A stretch of 20,959 bases of DNA from DASWHD01 sp036393335 (GCA_036393335.1 DASWHD010000057.1:1-20959), one strand, 5' to 3'; counted from the stretch's first letter, positions 12,290 through 20,032 are shown. Numbers and translations are program-made. Notes: a model not told the origin generated them from the sequence alone.

Positions 12290-13024
12290 ATGGCCGAATT
12301 CACCCGTGACGAGCTGATCGCGCGCCTGGGTCTCGACCCGCGGCGACCGCACTTCGCCGGTCTCGACCTCTCCGGCCATGACCTCTCCGGTCTCGCGTTC
12401 CCACGCACCGTCTTTCGGGCGGCGGTGTTAGTGGAGGCAAATCTATCGGCGATGGTCCTGACCGAGGCCGATTTCTTCCGTGCGGACCTGCGCGGCGCGG
12501 ACCTCCGCGAGTCGGACCTGACCCGGGCTGACTTCGGCTGGTCCCAGCTCCAGGAAGCGAACCTGAGCGGCACCCGTCTTGACGGGGCACAGTTCATGGA
12601 CGCCGACCTCACCGAGGCCGACCTCCTTGGCGCCTCCCTCACCGGGGCTAGCCTCAGCATGACAAACCTCACCGGCGCCAACCTGGTCGGGGCCAGCCTT
12701 GCCGAGGCCGACCTTTCTCGCACCACCCTGCGCGCCGCCGACCTCACCTCGGCCATCCTGTGCGGTGCTGACCTGCGCCTCACCGACCTCACCGGCGCCA
12801 GCCTCGCCGGGGCGAACCTTACCGGTGCCAACCTGCGGGGCGCGAACCTCACGGGCGCCAACCTCGAGGGGGCGAACCTGTCCGGGGCCAATGTAACCGC
12901 CACCCGCTTGCACCGGGCGCGTCTCACCGGCGCCGACCTGCGCGGCGCCGGCCTGACCGGCACCGACCTCAGCCAGGCAGAGACCGGGAGTGCCATCTTC
13001 TCCGACCCGGATCCTGGCCCGTAA
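12290..13024 (+). CDS. pentapeptide-repeat protein
   Basis: After about 20 N-terminal residues (MAEFTRDELIARLGLDPRRP) nearly the whole 244-residue protein is built of A(D/N)LXX pentapeptides, for example LTGANLRGANLTGANLEGAN, with Leu or Phe at the central position. These repeats fold into a right-handed quadrilateral beta-helix. Known relatives include the DNA-mimicking gyrase protectors Qnr/MfpA, but most members have no assigned role and nothing here shows gyrase binding. No signal peptide or membrane segment is visible, so it is probably cytoplasmic. No Shine-Dalgarno stands out upstream of the ATG. The open frame on the opposite strand is a by-product of the repeats. Confidence 0.92.
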   Translation: MAEFTRDELIARLGLDPRRPHFAGLDLSGHDLSGLAFPRTVFRAAVLVEANLSAMVLTEADFFRADLRGADLRESDLTRADFGWSQLQEANLSGTRLDGAQFMDADLTEADLLGASLTGASLSMTNLTGANLVGASLAEADLSRTTLRAADLTSAILCGADLRLTDLTGASLAGANLTGANLRGANLTGANLEGANLSGANVTATRLHRARLTGADLRGAGLTGTDLSQAETGSAIFSDPDPGP

Positions 13025-13795
13025 GACAGTGCCACTGGTCTCAGGTCTTCAACCATCCCTTTGCCCTTCGTCCCCTTACTCACGGTGGCGAATGCAGCCC
13101 CGTCCCTCGTCTTTCAAAGCCAACCCAAGAAACACAGCACTCCATCGAGTCGGCTTCGTAAAGGTGTCTCCAGTGCCGATGGCCCGGCGGCTAACTTCCC
13201 GGTGGCCGGGTACAACCGCGGTCGCTCTGCCGCGTAGTTTCGGCACTGCTTGACACCGGCTCTGGATACAGTATGAATGTCTCACGTGGCCCTTTGATGA
13301 GGGGTATGACCATCCCCCGGGGGGACCCCGGGAATATCGTCGTCATCGACAACGCTGCCAGCGCTTAGCGCCCGCATCCCATCTCCCCATGATCGCCACT
13401 GACGGCGACTGCGGCGCGACCCGCAGTCACCCCGCGGTCCCCCACCACGCTCGAGCAAACGGGTGCAAGCGGCAACAGCCAATCCCGTGGCGACCGCAAA
13501 GCGCCGGCTTGCGTCTGTGTTGGCCGCGCTCCACGGCTCCTTCTCCCCTTCTCTCAACCCACCCCCCGGGATCGACCCCTGGCACCCCCCCGCGGGACGG
13601 TAGGCAGCAGGGGTTGCCCGTGAATCCCGAACGTCGGAGCGGGCCATAGATGCGGGGCGTGTTCCTCCCGTGCACACCCACCCGGATAGCGACTCAAGTG
13701 TCCTCGGCCCTACGGAGTGCGCGACCACACGACTTCCCGTCGCCACGTCACCACGGTAGTCCCACCTCCTTTTTTCTCAATCAAGGAGCCCCACC
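13025..13795. other. 771-bp gap with no recognisable protein gene; contains a strong orphan promoter
   Basis: ORFs on both strands give low-complexity, Arg/Pro-rich translations with no family resemblance and no ribosome sites. The left part (13025-13250) is visibly less GC-rich than its surroundings. A strong promoter at 13250-13277 points right into about 510 nt without a gene. A T6 run at 13771-13776 lies just before the kamA Shine-Dalgarno but has no convincing stem. Confidence 0.5.
13250..13277 (+). promoter_or_regulatory. strong predicted promoter with no known downstream gene
   Basis: TTGACA (13250-13255, a perfect -35), a 16-nt spacer and TATGAA (13272-13277). The start would be near 13284. 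The next annotated gene, kamA, starts 512 nt later, so the transcript is either a long kamA leader or an RNA of its own. Confidence 0.55.
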
Positions 13796-15112
13796 ATGTT
13801 CGAAGAGCTGATCGCAGTCGACGATAGCGAACCTCCGGGTAGACCCGTACCACGCCTCGCCCTCTTCACTGGCCCACCCGCCACTCCCCTCCCCCTAGCC
13901 CTCGCCAAGCAACCCACCCGCCGGCCCGTCCAGCGCCTCGTCGTCAGCGAGCGCAGCCTCGCCTTCCTGCGTCGCTTCTACCGCGGCGTGACGGTGCAGG
14001 AGTGGCGCGACTGGCACTGGCAGGTCCGCCACCGCATCCGTTCCCTGGACGAGCTCGGACGCCTGATCCAGCTCACGGCGGAAGAGCGCGACGCAATCCG
14101 CCGCCACCAGGGGCCGCTACCCGTGGGAATCACCCCGTACTACGCGACTCTGCTTTCTGAGCACGACCCGGACCAGTCCCTGCGCCGCACGGTGGTGCCG
14201 GTGTCCGGCGAGTACCTGCGCACCCCCGGAGAGGCGGACGACCCCCTGGGAGAGGAACACGACATGCCGGTGCCCGGCGTGGTGCACCGCTATCCCGATC
14301 GCGTCCTCTTCCTGGTCACCGGTTTCTGCTCGACCTATTGCCGCTACTGCACGCGCTCGCGCATGGTCGGGGCAGAGGGGGAGAAGAGCGTGAGCAAGGG
14401 GGACCTGGAGCGGGCGATCGCTTACATCGCCGCGCAACCGGCGATCCGCGACGTGCTCATCTCGGGCGGCGATCCCCTCACCCTCGACGACGATCGCCTG
14501 GAGTGGATCCTGTCGCGGCTGCGAGCAATCCCGCACGTCGAGTTCCTGCGCATCGGCACCAAGCAGCCGGTCACCCTGCCACAGCGCATCACCCCGCAGC
14601 TCACGCGCATGCTGCGCCGCTACCACCCACTGTGGATGAGCATCCACTTCACCCACCCGGACGAGCTCACCCCGGAGGTGGCGGAGGCATGTGGGCGCCT
14701 TGCCGACGCAGGCATTCCTCTGGGTAGCCAGACCGTTCTCCTCAAGGGGGTGAACGACGAGGTGCAAATCATGCGCCGCCTCATGCAGGGGTTGCTCAAG
14801 ATCCGGGTGCGGCCGTACTACCTCTATCAATGCGACCCAATCTCCGGCTCGGCCCACTTCCGCACGCCGGTAAGCAAGGGGCTGGAGATCATCCGCGGCC
14901 TGCGTGGTCACACGACCGGCTATGCGGTGCCCACCTACGTGATCGACGCCCCCGGGGGCGGCGGCAAGATCCCGCTGCTCCCGGACTACCTCCGCGGCCG
15001 AGACGGTGACGACCTGCTGCTGGCGAACTATACCGGCAAGACCTACCGCTATCCCGACCCGCCGGAAGATCAGGCCCCGTGCGGCGCTACGCGGGAGGCG
15101 CTCTACCCGTAA
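13796..15112 (+). CDS. kamA: lysine 2,3-aminomutase (radical SAM, PLP-dependent)
   Basis: The 438-residue enzyme is expected to convert L-lysine to L-beta-lysine. The radical SAM cluster motif is CSTYCRYC (Cys178, Cys182, Cys185) in LFLVTGFCSTYCRYCTRSRM; ISGGDPLTL and GVNDEVQIMRRLMQGLL follow. The PLP lysine is Lys391 in APGGGGK. Asp347 (YQCDP) and Asp384 (VIDAP) occupy the spacing of Asp293 and Asp330 of the clostridial enzyme, which hold the lysine side-chain amine; glutamate 2,3-aminomutases differ at these positions. That supports lysine as substrate. It is longer than the EF-P-specific EpmB enzymes. The Shine-Dalgarno is AAGGAG. No beta-lysine acetyltransferase (ablB) is adjacent, and both flanks are about 770 bp of non-coding DNA. 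Confidence 0.93.
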   Translation: MFEELIAVDDSEPPGRPVPRLALFTGPPATPLPLALAKQPTRRPVQRLVVSERSLAFLRRFYRGVTVQEWRDWHWQVRHRIRSLDELGRLIQLTAEERDAIRRHQGPLPVGITPYYATLLSEHDPDQSLRRTVVPVSGEYLRTPGEADDPLGEEHDMPVPGVVHRYPDRVLFLVTGFCSTYCRYCTRSRMVGAEGEKSVSKGDLERAIAYIAAQPAIRDVLISGGDPLTLDDDRLEWILSRLRAIPHVEFLRIGTKQPVTLPQRITPQLTRMLRRYHPLWMSIHFTHPDELTPEVAEACGRLADAGIPLGSQTVLLKGVNDEVQIMRRLMQGLLKIRVRPYYLYQCDPISGSAHFRTPVSKGLEIIRGLRGHTTGYAVPTYVIDAPGGGGKIPLLPDYLRGRDGDDLLLANYTGKTYRYPDPPEDQAPCGATREALYP

Positions 15113-15155
15113 CCCGTCGGGCGTGCCGTGGCGCTGGCGCGTCCTCCGCACCGGT

Positions 15156-15190
15156 GATCACCCGCCCGCGGTCGCCGCGGGCGGGTGATC
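15156..15190. repeat. perfect 16-bp GC-rich hairpin downstream of kamA
   Basis: GATCACCCGCCCGCGG (15156-15171), loop TCG, then the exact complement (15175-15190). It lies 43 nt after the kamA stop and may end its transcript, but no T-tract follows. Confidence 0.75.
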
Positions 15191-15275
15191 GACAACGCCG
15201 GCCTCTCTCCCGAGATCGGGGGAAAGACGAAGCCCCCGGCGGGTTCGGCGCCGCGAGTAGGGCTGCCCCCGGTTT

Positions 15276-15300
15276 TGCGACGATCCCTGGTGAGAAATGC
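15276..15300. repeat. right-end fragment of the 193-bp element
   Basis: CGATCCCTGGTGAGAAATGC matches the right end of copy B with one difference, and copy A (reverse complement) exactly through CGATCCCTGGTGAGAAATGC. No left end or REP pair is found next to it. Confidence 0.65.
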
Positions 15301-15581
15301 GGGCGAGAAGCCTGGCCGAGAAGGGGCGGTTTTGCGGGGCGCCGTTCGCCAAGGAGGATCGACCCGGTCATGCGGTGCGAGTGGATCGTGGACCGTCGGC
15401 GGCAGCGGTGGGAGGTCAGACAAGCGAGCGGATGCGGGGCCGGGGGGCGGGGCGTGCGGGAAGCCTAGACGGCCCGCACGAGGGTCAGGTCGGCCAGCGC
15501 CGCCGCCCAGGCGATCGGGCAGGCGCGCTTCGCTTGGCGAAAGATAGCGGGCCTGCCGGTACCCCCCCGACGTCCATAGAA

Positions 15582-15870
15582 GCCGAATCGCCTTCGGCGA
15601 CCCAGGCCCGCGAGGGCCTGCCGCGCCGCAGGCGCGGATCGCCGGTGAAACCGGCGCCTACCCTGTCGAGGACACGGCCAGGAGAGCGACCGGCCGGCGC
15701 CGGACTGCCGGAACCAAGGTGTCCGGCGGACGGAAGTCCGCCCTGATCTGGCGGGGGACGCCACGCGCCCCCCCGCGCCACCCGGCATGGGTCCGGGTGG
15801 CTTCACCCCCCGTGGATGGCGGGCTCGCGCCCGCCATCAGACCGTAGGTCGCGTCCCGCGACCTACGGTC
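15582..15870. repeat. series of at least eight different perfect hairpins
   Basis: Perfect stems, left to right: 15582-15598 (6 bp), 15603-15620 (7 bp), 15621-15637 (7 bp), 15640-15656 (7 bp), 15725-15742 (7 bp), 15751-15776 (7 bp, 12-nt loop), 15777-15801 (9 bp), 15815-15838 (10 bp, loop TCGC) and 15840-15870 (14 bp, loop TCC). The first shares its GCCGAA...TTCGGCGAC core, and the fourth its GGATCGCCGGT...ACCGGC core, with REP-like units elsewhere in the window. The others are unrelated to each other in sequence. None has a T-tract. Confidence 0.75.
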
Positions 15871-15882
15871 GACACACGGTGC

Positions 15883-17100
15883 TCACCCCAGCGGCTCGAT
15901 GAGCCGCACCTCGGTGGCGGCGAGGGCGGCGGCGAGGAGGTCGTCGAGGGCGAGGTTGCGCTCGAGGGCCGCCAGTCTGTGATCGGTGGAGCGGGTGGTC
16001 GGGTCCTTGGGCTCCAGGAAGGAGCAGCAGTCGTCGTGGGGCTCGATGGAGAGCTCGAAGGTGGCAATGCGCTGGGCCTCCGCGATGATCTCCTCCTTGT
16101 CCCAGCCGAGGAGGGGGCGTAGTACCGGGATGGGCGAGGCACGGTCGACCGCGGTGAGGTTGGCGAGGGTCTGGGAGGCCACCTGGCCGAGGGACTCGCC
16201 GGTGACCAGGGCGAGGGACTTCTCCTGCCGGGCGATCGCCGCGGCGAGGCGCAGCATGGCGCGGCGGTAGAGGAGGACGCGAAAGGTGGAGGGGGCACCG
16301 GCGACGATGTGGCGCTGGATCTCCACCAGGGGCACGAGGTGGAGGGGCGCCGGCCCCTGGAAGCGCCCGAGGATGGCCGCTAGCTCCGCCACCTTGGCCT
16401 GGGACGCCGGGTTCGTGTACGGGAAGGAGTGGCAATGGACGAAGCTCACCCGGCAGCCGCGCCGCATCATGCGCGCGGCGGCGACCGGCGAGTCGATCCC
16501 GCCGGACAGCAGGCAGACGACCCGGCCACCCACCCCGACCGGCAGACCGCGCGGCCCCGCCACCCGGTCGGCATAGACCAGGGCGCGGCGGTCCACCACC
16601 TCGATGTGCACCGTCAGATCGGGGGCGGTGAGGTCGACGCGCCGTTCCGTGACGCGGCGCAGGTGGGCCCCGACCGCCACGTTGATCCCCTGGGAGTCGA
16701 CCGGGAAGGACTTGTCGGCGCGCTTGGCGCGCACCGCGAAGGTGGCGAACGCCCGATCCGCCACCACCTGCGCCGCGGCGGCCTCGATCGCCTCCAGGAC
16801 CGCAGGGACGGCGAGGGCGTGGGCGAAGTAGGCGATGCCGAACACCCGCTTGAGGCGCTCCTCGACGAGCCGCGGTGGCGTGCCCGCCGGAACCTCCACC
16901 AGGTAGCGGCCGAAGAGCCGTCGCACCTCCACCGGCGCCTCGTCGCCGAAGACCCGGCGGATGTTGGCCGCGAGCTGGCGCTCGAAGAGCGGGCGGTTGC
17001 GCCCCTTGAGGCCGATCTCGCTGTAGTGGACCAGAACACACGGGGTGGCCACGCCGTGCTCGGCCGAGGTGGATTCCGTGGAGGAGGCTGGGCTGGGCAT
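15883..17100 (-). CDS. thiI: tRNA 4-thiouridine synthetase ThiI (no rhodanese domain)
   Basis: ThiI adenylates U8 of tRNA for sulfur insertion and in some organisms also supplies thiamin-thiazole sulfur. The 405-residue protein has the N-terminal ferredoxin-like region with VLVHYSEIGLKGRNRPLFE, a THUMP domain (about 70-170) with RADKSFPVDSQGINVAVGAH, and the PP-loop SGGIDSPVAA at about 199. Downstream come FPYTNPASQAKV, LVTGESLGQVASQTL, RPLLGWDKEEI and EPHDDCCSFLEPKDPTT. The C-terminal rhodanese domain of the E. coli protein (482 residues) is absent, as in Bacillus-type ThiI, so a partner cysteine desulfurase must hand sulfur over directly. The ATG at 17100 is chosen for a GGCGAG Shine-Dalgarno; ATG 17124 is an alternative. 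It lies 130 nt downstream of the epimerase-like gene on the same strand. Confidence 0.94.
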   Translation of the reverse strand: MPSPASSTESTSAEHGVATPCVLVHYSEIGLKGRNRPLFERQLAANIRRVFGDEAPVEVRRLFGRYLVEVPAGTPPRLVEERLKRVFGIAYFAHALAVPAVLEAIEAAAAQVVADRAFATFAVRAKRADKSFPVDSQGINVAVGAHLRRVTERRVDLTAPDLTVHIEVVDRRALVYADRVAGPRGLPVGVGGRVVCLLSGGIDSPVAAARMMRRGCRVSFVHCHSFPYTNPASQAKVAELAAILGRFQGPAPLHLVPLVEIQRHIVAGAPSTFRVLLYRRAMLRLAAAIARQEKSLALVTGESLGQVASQTLANLTAVDRASPIPVLRPLLGWDKEEIIAEAQRIATFELSIEPHDDCCSFLEPKDPTTRSTDHRLAALERNLALDDLLAAALAATEVRLIEPLG

Positions 17101-17230
17101 CGACAACTCGCCGAAATGGATCATCCCCGCGGTGAGTGCGCGGGTCGCAAGGGTGCATGGTACCGCGGCGACCGCCACAGGTCTCGAAGGTTGCCGCCAC
17201 GCGGCGGCGGACCGCATGTCGCGGCGCTGG

Positions 17231-18232
17231 TCACGCCCAGTAGGTCTCGGCGTGCCGGCGGTAGAATGCCAGGGTGCGCTCCAGCCCCTCGGGCAGCTCG
17301 ATGCGTGGCTGCCAGCCGGTAAGGGCGGCGAACTGCGAGTAGTCGCCGTAGTAGTCGCCGATGTCGATCAGCTTCTGGTTAGCCGGGAACGGTACGATCT
17401 CGTACTCCACGGGGCAGAGCCCGCGCAAGACCTCGACCAGCTCCAGCAACGAGTAGGGGCGCGGGGCGCCGAGATTGAGCACCCGGCCGTAGCAGCCCGC
17501 GGTGACTCCGGCGGCGAGGAGGGCAGCGACGACGTCGTCGACGTAGTCTAGGTCGCGGATCTGGGTGCCCGTGCCGAACAGCCGGATCATCTCGCCGCGC
17601 AGGGCCTGGCGGATGAAGATGCCGACGAACCCCTGGCGGTCGCTGCGGATCTGCTGGCGCGGGCCGTAGGTGTTGGTGAGGCGCAGCACCGCGGAACGCA
17701 GGCCGTAGGTCCGGTCGTAGAGCAGGTGGTAGTACTCCGCGGCCAGCTTGTGGATGCCGTTCACGTCCACCGGCAACGCAGGATGGTCCTCGGTGACCGG
17801 CAGCCTCCGCGGCACGCCGTACACCTGGCGGGTGGAGGTGTAGATCAGCCGCGCCTCCGGATTGCACCGCCGGCACGCCTCCACCAGGTTGAGGGTGGAC
17901 ACACAGTTCACCGCCAGGTCGATCTCGGGATCGCGCATCGAGTCACCATGGCTCACCTGGCCGGCGAGATGGAAAACGAATTCTTGATCCCGCACCGCGG
18001 CCGGCAAAGCGTGGGGGTCGCGTAGATCGGAGGTGTCGACCCGCACCCGCGACGCCACGGGCGCGACGTTGAACGGGTCCCCGCCGTGCTCGGGTAGCAG
18101 GGAGTCGAGGAGGGTCACCTCGGCCCCGTGCTCCACCAGCCGGATCGCCAGGTTACTGCCGATGAACCCCAGGCCGCCCGTCACCAACACGCGCCGGCCG
18201 GCGTACTGCGCCCCCCACCCATCGGGGGTCAT
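17231..18232 (-). CDS. NAD-dependent epimerase/dehydratase (extended SDR), nucleotide-sugar type
   Basis: The 333-residue protein starts with a Rossmann fold, RRVLVTGGLGFIGSN (GxxGxxG, 13-27). It has FHLAGQVSHGDSM, YTSTRQVYG (Ser133/Thr134) and LRLTNTYGPRQ, then GTGTQIRDLDYVDDVVAAL and LNLGAPRPYSLLELVEV, the layout of UDP-glucose 4-epimerase-like enzymes. The usual YxxxK catalytic motif reads N158-GIHK162, so the catalytic Tyr is replaced by Asn while Lys is kept (17756-17770 region). The bases give AAC unambiguously. I believe a subgroup of these enzymes shares the VNGIxK form, which would make this a lineage trait rather than damage. The substrate is unknown; no other sugar genes are nearby. 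The ATG at 18232 is preferred over 18271 because the fold begins soon after it. Confidence 0.85.
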   Translation of the reverse strand: MTPDGWGAQYAGRRVLVTGGLGFIGSNLAIRLVEHGAEVTLLDSLLPEHGGDPFNVAPVASRVRVDTSDLRDPHALPAAVRDQEFVFHLAGQVSHGDSMRDPEIDLAVNCVSTLNLVEACRRCNPEARLIYTSTRQVYGVPRRLPVTEDHPALPVDVNGIHKLAAEYYHLLYDRTYGLRSAVLRLTNTYGPRQQIRSDRQGFVGIFIRQALRGEMIRLFGTGTQIRDLDYVDDVVAALLAAGVTAGCYGRVLNLGAPRPYSLLELVEVLRGLCPVEYEIVPFPANQKLIDIGDYYGDYSQFAALTGWQPRIELPEGLERTLAFYRRHAETYWA

Positions 18233-18553
18233 GCGGCCACCGCCCGGCACCACCGTGGCGCACCACTCCAACGGGCCCGGCCCTGCCGATCAGAAAACGC
18301 CGTTCGTGGAACGTTCATACCGTCGATTGAGGAGCGATACCGGCGGGCCGGTCTACCGGATGCAACTTGCCCGTGCCGGCGGCGGGCCGCAAGGAGGCCA
18401 CCCCCGCCACGCACCTCGGGTGAGGGGGATTTCTCCGGGTGCCATAGGGTTGCGTCCGGGAGTAAAGTCGGGGCGATACGATGACCGGTGGCGATGCGGG
18501 CCGTGCCGCCGTTTTCCAGCGGTGCACGCAAGCCCCCAGGGGAGCAGCGAGCG
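18233..18553. other. 321-bp divergent gap upstream of the epimerase-like gene and moaC
   Basis: No gene is seen. It includes GTTCGTGGAACGTTC near 18304-18318, with a GAACGTTC palindrome, and a GC-rich stretch at 18395-18440 where CCCCC pairs with GGGGG. I looked for a molybdenum-cofactor riboswitch before moaC and could not recognise one. Confidence 0.4.
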
Positions 18554-19036
18554 GTGGCCGACCTTACGCACCTCGACGATGCCGGAGCCGCCCGCATGGT
18601 GGACGTCTCCGCGAAGCCTGCCACCGCCCGCGAGGCGGTCGCCCGCGGCACCGTGCGCATGGCGGGGGCGACGGTGCAGGCGATCGTCGACGGGGCGATC
18701 GCCAAGGGCGACGTCCTGGCGGTGGCGCGGATCGCCGGCATCCAGGCGGCCAAGCGCACCGGCGAGCTGATCCCGTTGTGCCATCCCCTGGCGATCACCG
18801 CGGTGGCCGTCGAGCTGCGGCCGGCGGTGGCCGAGGGGCGGGTCGACATCGAGGCGCGGGTGAAGACCACCGGCCCCACCGGGGTCGAGATGGAGGCCCT
18901 CACCGCGGTGAGCGTCGCCGCCCTGACCGTGTACGACATGGTGAAGGGGATCGACCGCGGGGTGGTGATCGGAGATATTCTGCTGGTAGAGAAGTCGGGC
19001 GGTCGCTCCGGCCCCTGGCGCAGAGACGAGGGGTGA
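18554..19036 (+). CDS. moaC: cyclic pyranopterin monophosphate synthase
   Basis: MoaC turns the MoaA product (3',8-cyclo-dihydro-GTP) into cyclic pyranopterin monophosphate, the first stable molybdopterin precursor. From the GTG at 18554 the protein has 160 residues. Its numbering then matches E. coli MoaC exactly at the active site: Lys51, His77 in LIPLCHPL, Glu112, Asp128 and Lys131 in VYDMVKG. That agreement, and an AGGGGAG Shine-Dalgarno 10 nt upstream, decide the start over the in-frame ATG at 18488. No moaA, moaD or moaE is adjacent. A leader ORF and panC follow after 22 nt on the same strand. Confidence 0.96.
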   Translation: MADLTHLDDAGAARMVDVSAKPATAREAVARGTVRMAGATVQAIVDGAIAKGDVLAVARIAGIQAAKRTGELIPLCHPLAITAVAVELRPAVAEGRVDIEARVKTTGPTGVEMEALTAVSVAALTVYDMVKGIDRGVVIGDILLVEKSGGRSGPWRRDEG

Positions 19037-19058
19037 GGGGCGGGGAAGGGGAGGCACG

Positions 19059-19139
19059 ATGAACACTCAGTGGGACGATCTCCCGGCCGCCACCCGGCCT
19101 TCGGCCTCTGGCCCCTGGCCTCTGGCTCCACGGCCATGA
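19059..19139 (+). CDS. short leader ORF coupled to panC
   Basis: This 26-codon ORF, MNTQWDDLPAATRPSASGPW and six more residues, has the best Shine-Dalgarno of the area (GGGGAGG, 4 nt before its ATG). Its TGA overlaps the panC ATG (ATGA). The second half is encoded by a GGCCTCTGG-type simple repeat. It may be a translational leader for panC, which lacks its own Shine-Dalgarno, or the remnant start of a lost gene. No family is recognised. Confidence 0.45.
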   Translation: MNTQWDDLPAATRPSASGPWPLAPRP

Positions 19140-20032
19140 AGGCGATCCGCTCCGCCGCCATCCTGCGCGACACCCTCCATGGCCCGCGCTACGAGAAGAA
19201 GCGCATCGGCCTGGTGCCCACCATGGGGGCGTTCCACGCCGGCCACCTCTCCCTCATGCGCGAGGCGAAGGATGAGCACCACCTGGTGGTGGTGTCGCTG
19301 TTCGTCAACCCGACCCAGTTCGACGATCCGGAGGACCTCGACCGCTATCCGCGCACCCTGGTCGACGACATGGACAAGGCCGAGGCCGCCGGGGTCGACA
19401 TCCTCTTCCATCCCACCGGGGAGGAGATCTATCCCAAGGGGTTCGATACCCGGGTGGAGGTGGGCGACATCGCCCACCGCTTCGAGGGCGAGGGGCGGCC
19501 GGGTCACTTCGCCGGCGTCGCCACGGTGGTCGCCAAGCTGCTCAACATCGTCCAGCCTCACACCGCCTACTTCGGCCTCAAGGACTACCAGCAGAGCCTG
19601 GTGGTACGGCGCATGGTCGCCGACCTCAACCTGCCGGTGGAGGTCGTCTGCATGCCCACGGTGCGCGAGCCGGACGGCCTGGCGCTGAGCTCGCGCAACC
19701 AGCGCCTCGACGCGGACAGCCGCACCCGGGCCGCGGGCCTCTATCGAGTCCTGGGCCGCCTGCGCAATGACCTCCTGGCCGCGGAGACCGGTGCCCCCAC
19801 CACCGCCCTTCTGGACGCAGGACGGACGGAGCTGGAAAAGGACCATGGCCTGGAGGTCGACTACCTGGTCCTGGCCCATCCCGACACCCTGGCGCCCCTC
19901 CCCAAGGTGGCGCGCTCGATGGTCCTCCTGGCGGCGGTCAGGGTCGGCGGCGTGCGGCTGATCGACAACATCGAGATCCACCGCACCCATGGGGGCGGGC
20001 GGGCGAAGGCGGCGGCCGAGGCGGCCGGGTGA
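19136..20032 (+). CDS. panC: pantothenate synthetase (pantoate--beta-alanine ligase)
   Basis: PanC condenses pantoate and beta-alanine with ATP to pantothenate, the CoA precursor. The 298-residue protein shows the nucleotidyl-transferase signature PTMGAFHAGHLSLM (His34, His37), SLFVNPTQFDDPEDLDRYPR, GHFAGVATVVAKLLNIV, YFGLKDYQQ and the SSRN loop (KMSKS-like, around 185-188). The length is close to the E. coli enzyme (283). The ATG at 19136 is preferred because MKAIRSAAILRD is the family-like start. It has no Shine-Dalgarno of its own but overlaps the stop of the short leader ORF. The stop overlaps the GTG of engB (GTGA). panB and panD are not in the window. Confidence 0.95.
   Translation: MKAIRSAAILRDTLHGPRYEKKRIGLVPTMGAFHAGHLSLMREAKDEHHLVVVSLFVNPTQFDDPEDLDRYPRTLVDDMDKAEAAGVDILFHPTGEEIYPKGFDTRVEVGDIAHRFEGEGRPGHFAGVATVVAKLLNIVQPHTAYFGLKDYQQSLVVRRMVADLNLPVEVVCMPTVREPDGLALSSRNQRLDADSRTRAAGLYRVLGRLRNDLLAAETGAPTTALLDAGRTELEKDHGLEVDYLVLAHPDTLAPLPKVARSMVLLAAVRVGGVRLIDNIEIHRTHGGGRAKAAAEAAG

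Larger units (their letters stand above)
15113..15882. other. 770-bp convergent gap between kamA and thiI, packed with palindromes
   Basis: No gene is supported. From left to right it holds a perfect 16-bp hairpin (15156-15190), an end fragment of the 193-bp element (15276-15300), about 280 nt without clear structure, and a run of hairpins (15582-15870). Open frames here are palindrome artefacts. Confidence 0.6.

Noticed and set aside
12259..13083. 275-codon open frame on the minus strand with RFAPxRLAPVR repeats
   Set aside because: It is the antisense image of the pentapeptide-repeat gene; the repeat pattern comes from the A(D/N)LXX codons on the other strand.
13282..13746. 154-codon minus-strand frame, and a 69-codon one at 13076-13285
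   Set aside because: No ribosome site, no recognisable domain, low-complexity composition. The second ends in RGCIRHRE and could be a gene remnant, but I cannot name a family.
15582..15870. CRISPR array
   Set aside because: The palindromes differ in sequence and there is no regular repeat-spacer pattern or cas gene.
18233..18553. molybdenum-cofactor riboswitch upstream of moaC
   Set aside because: Position is suggestive but I could not fit the conserved core; only weak GC hairpins are present.
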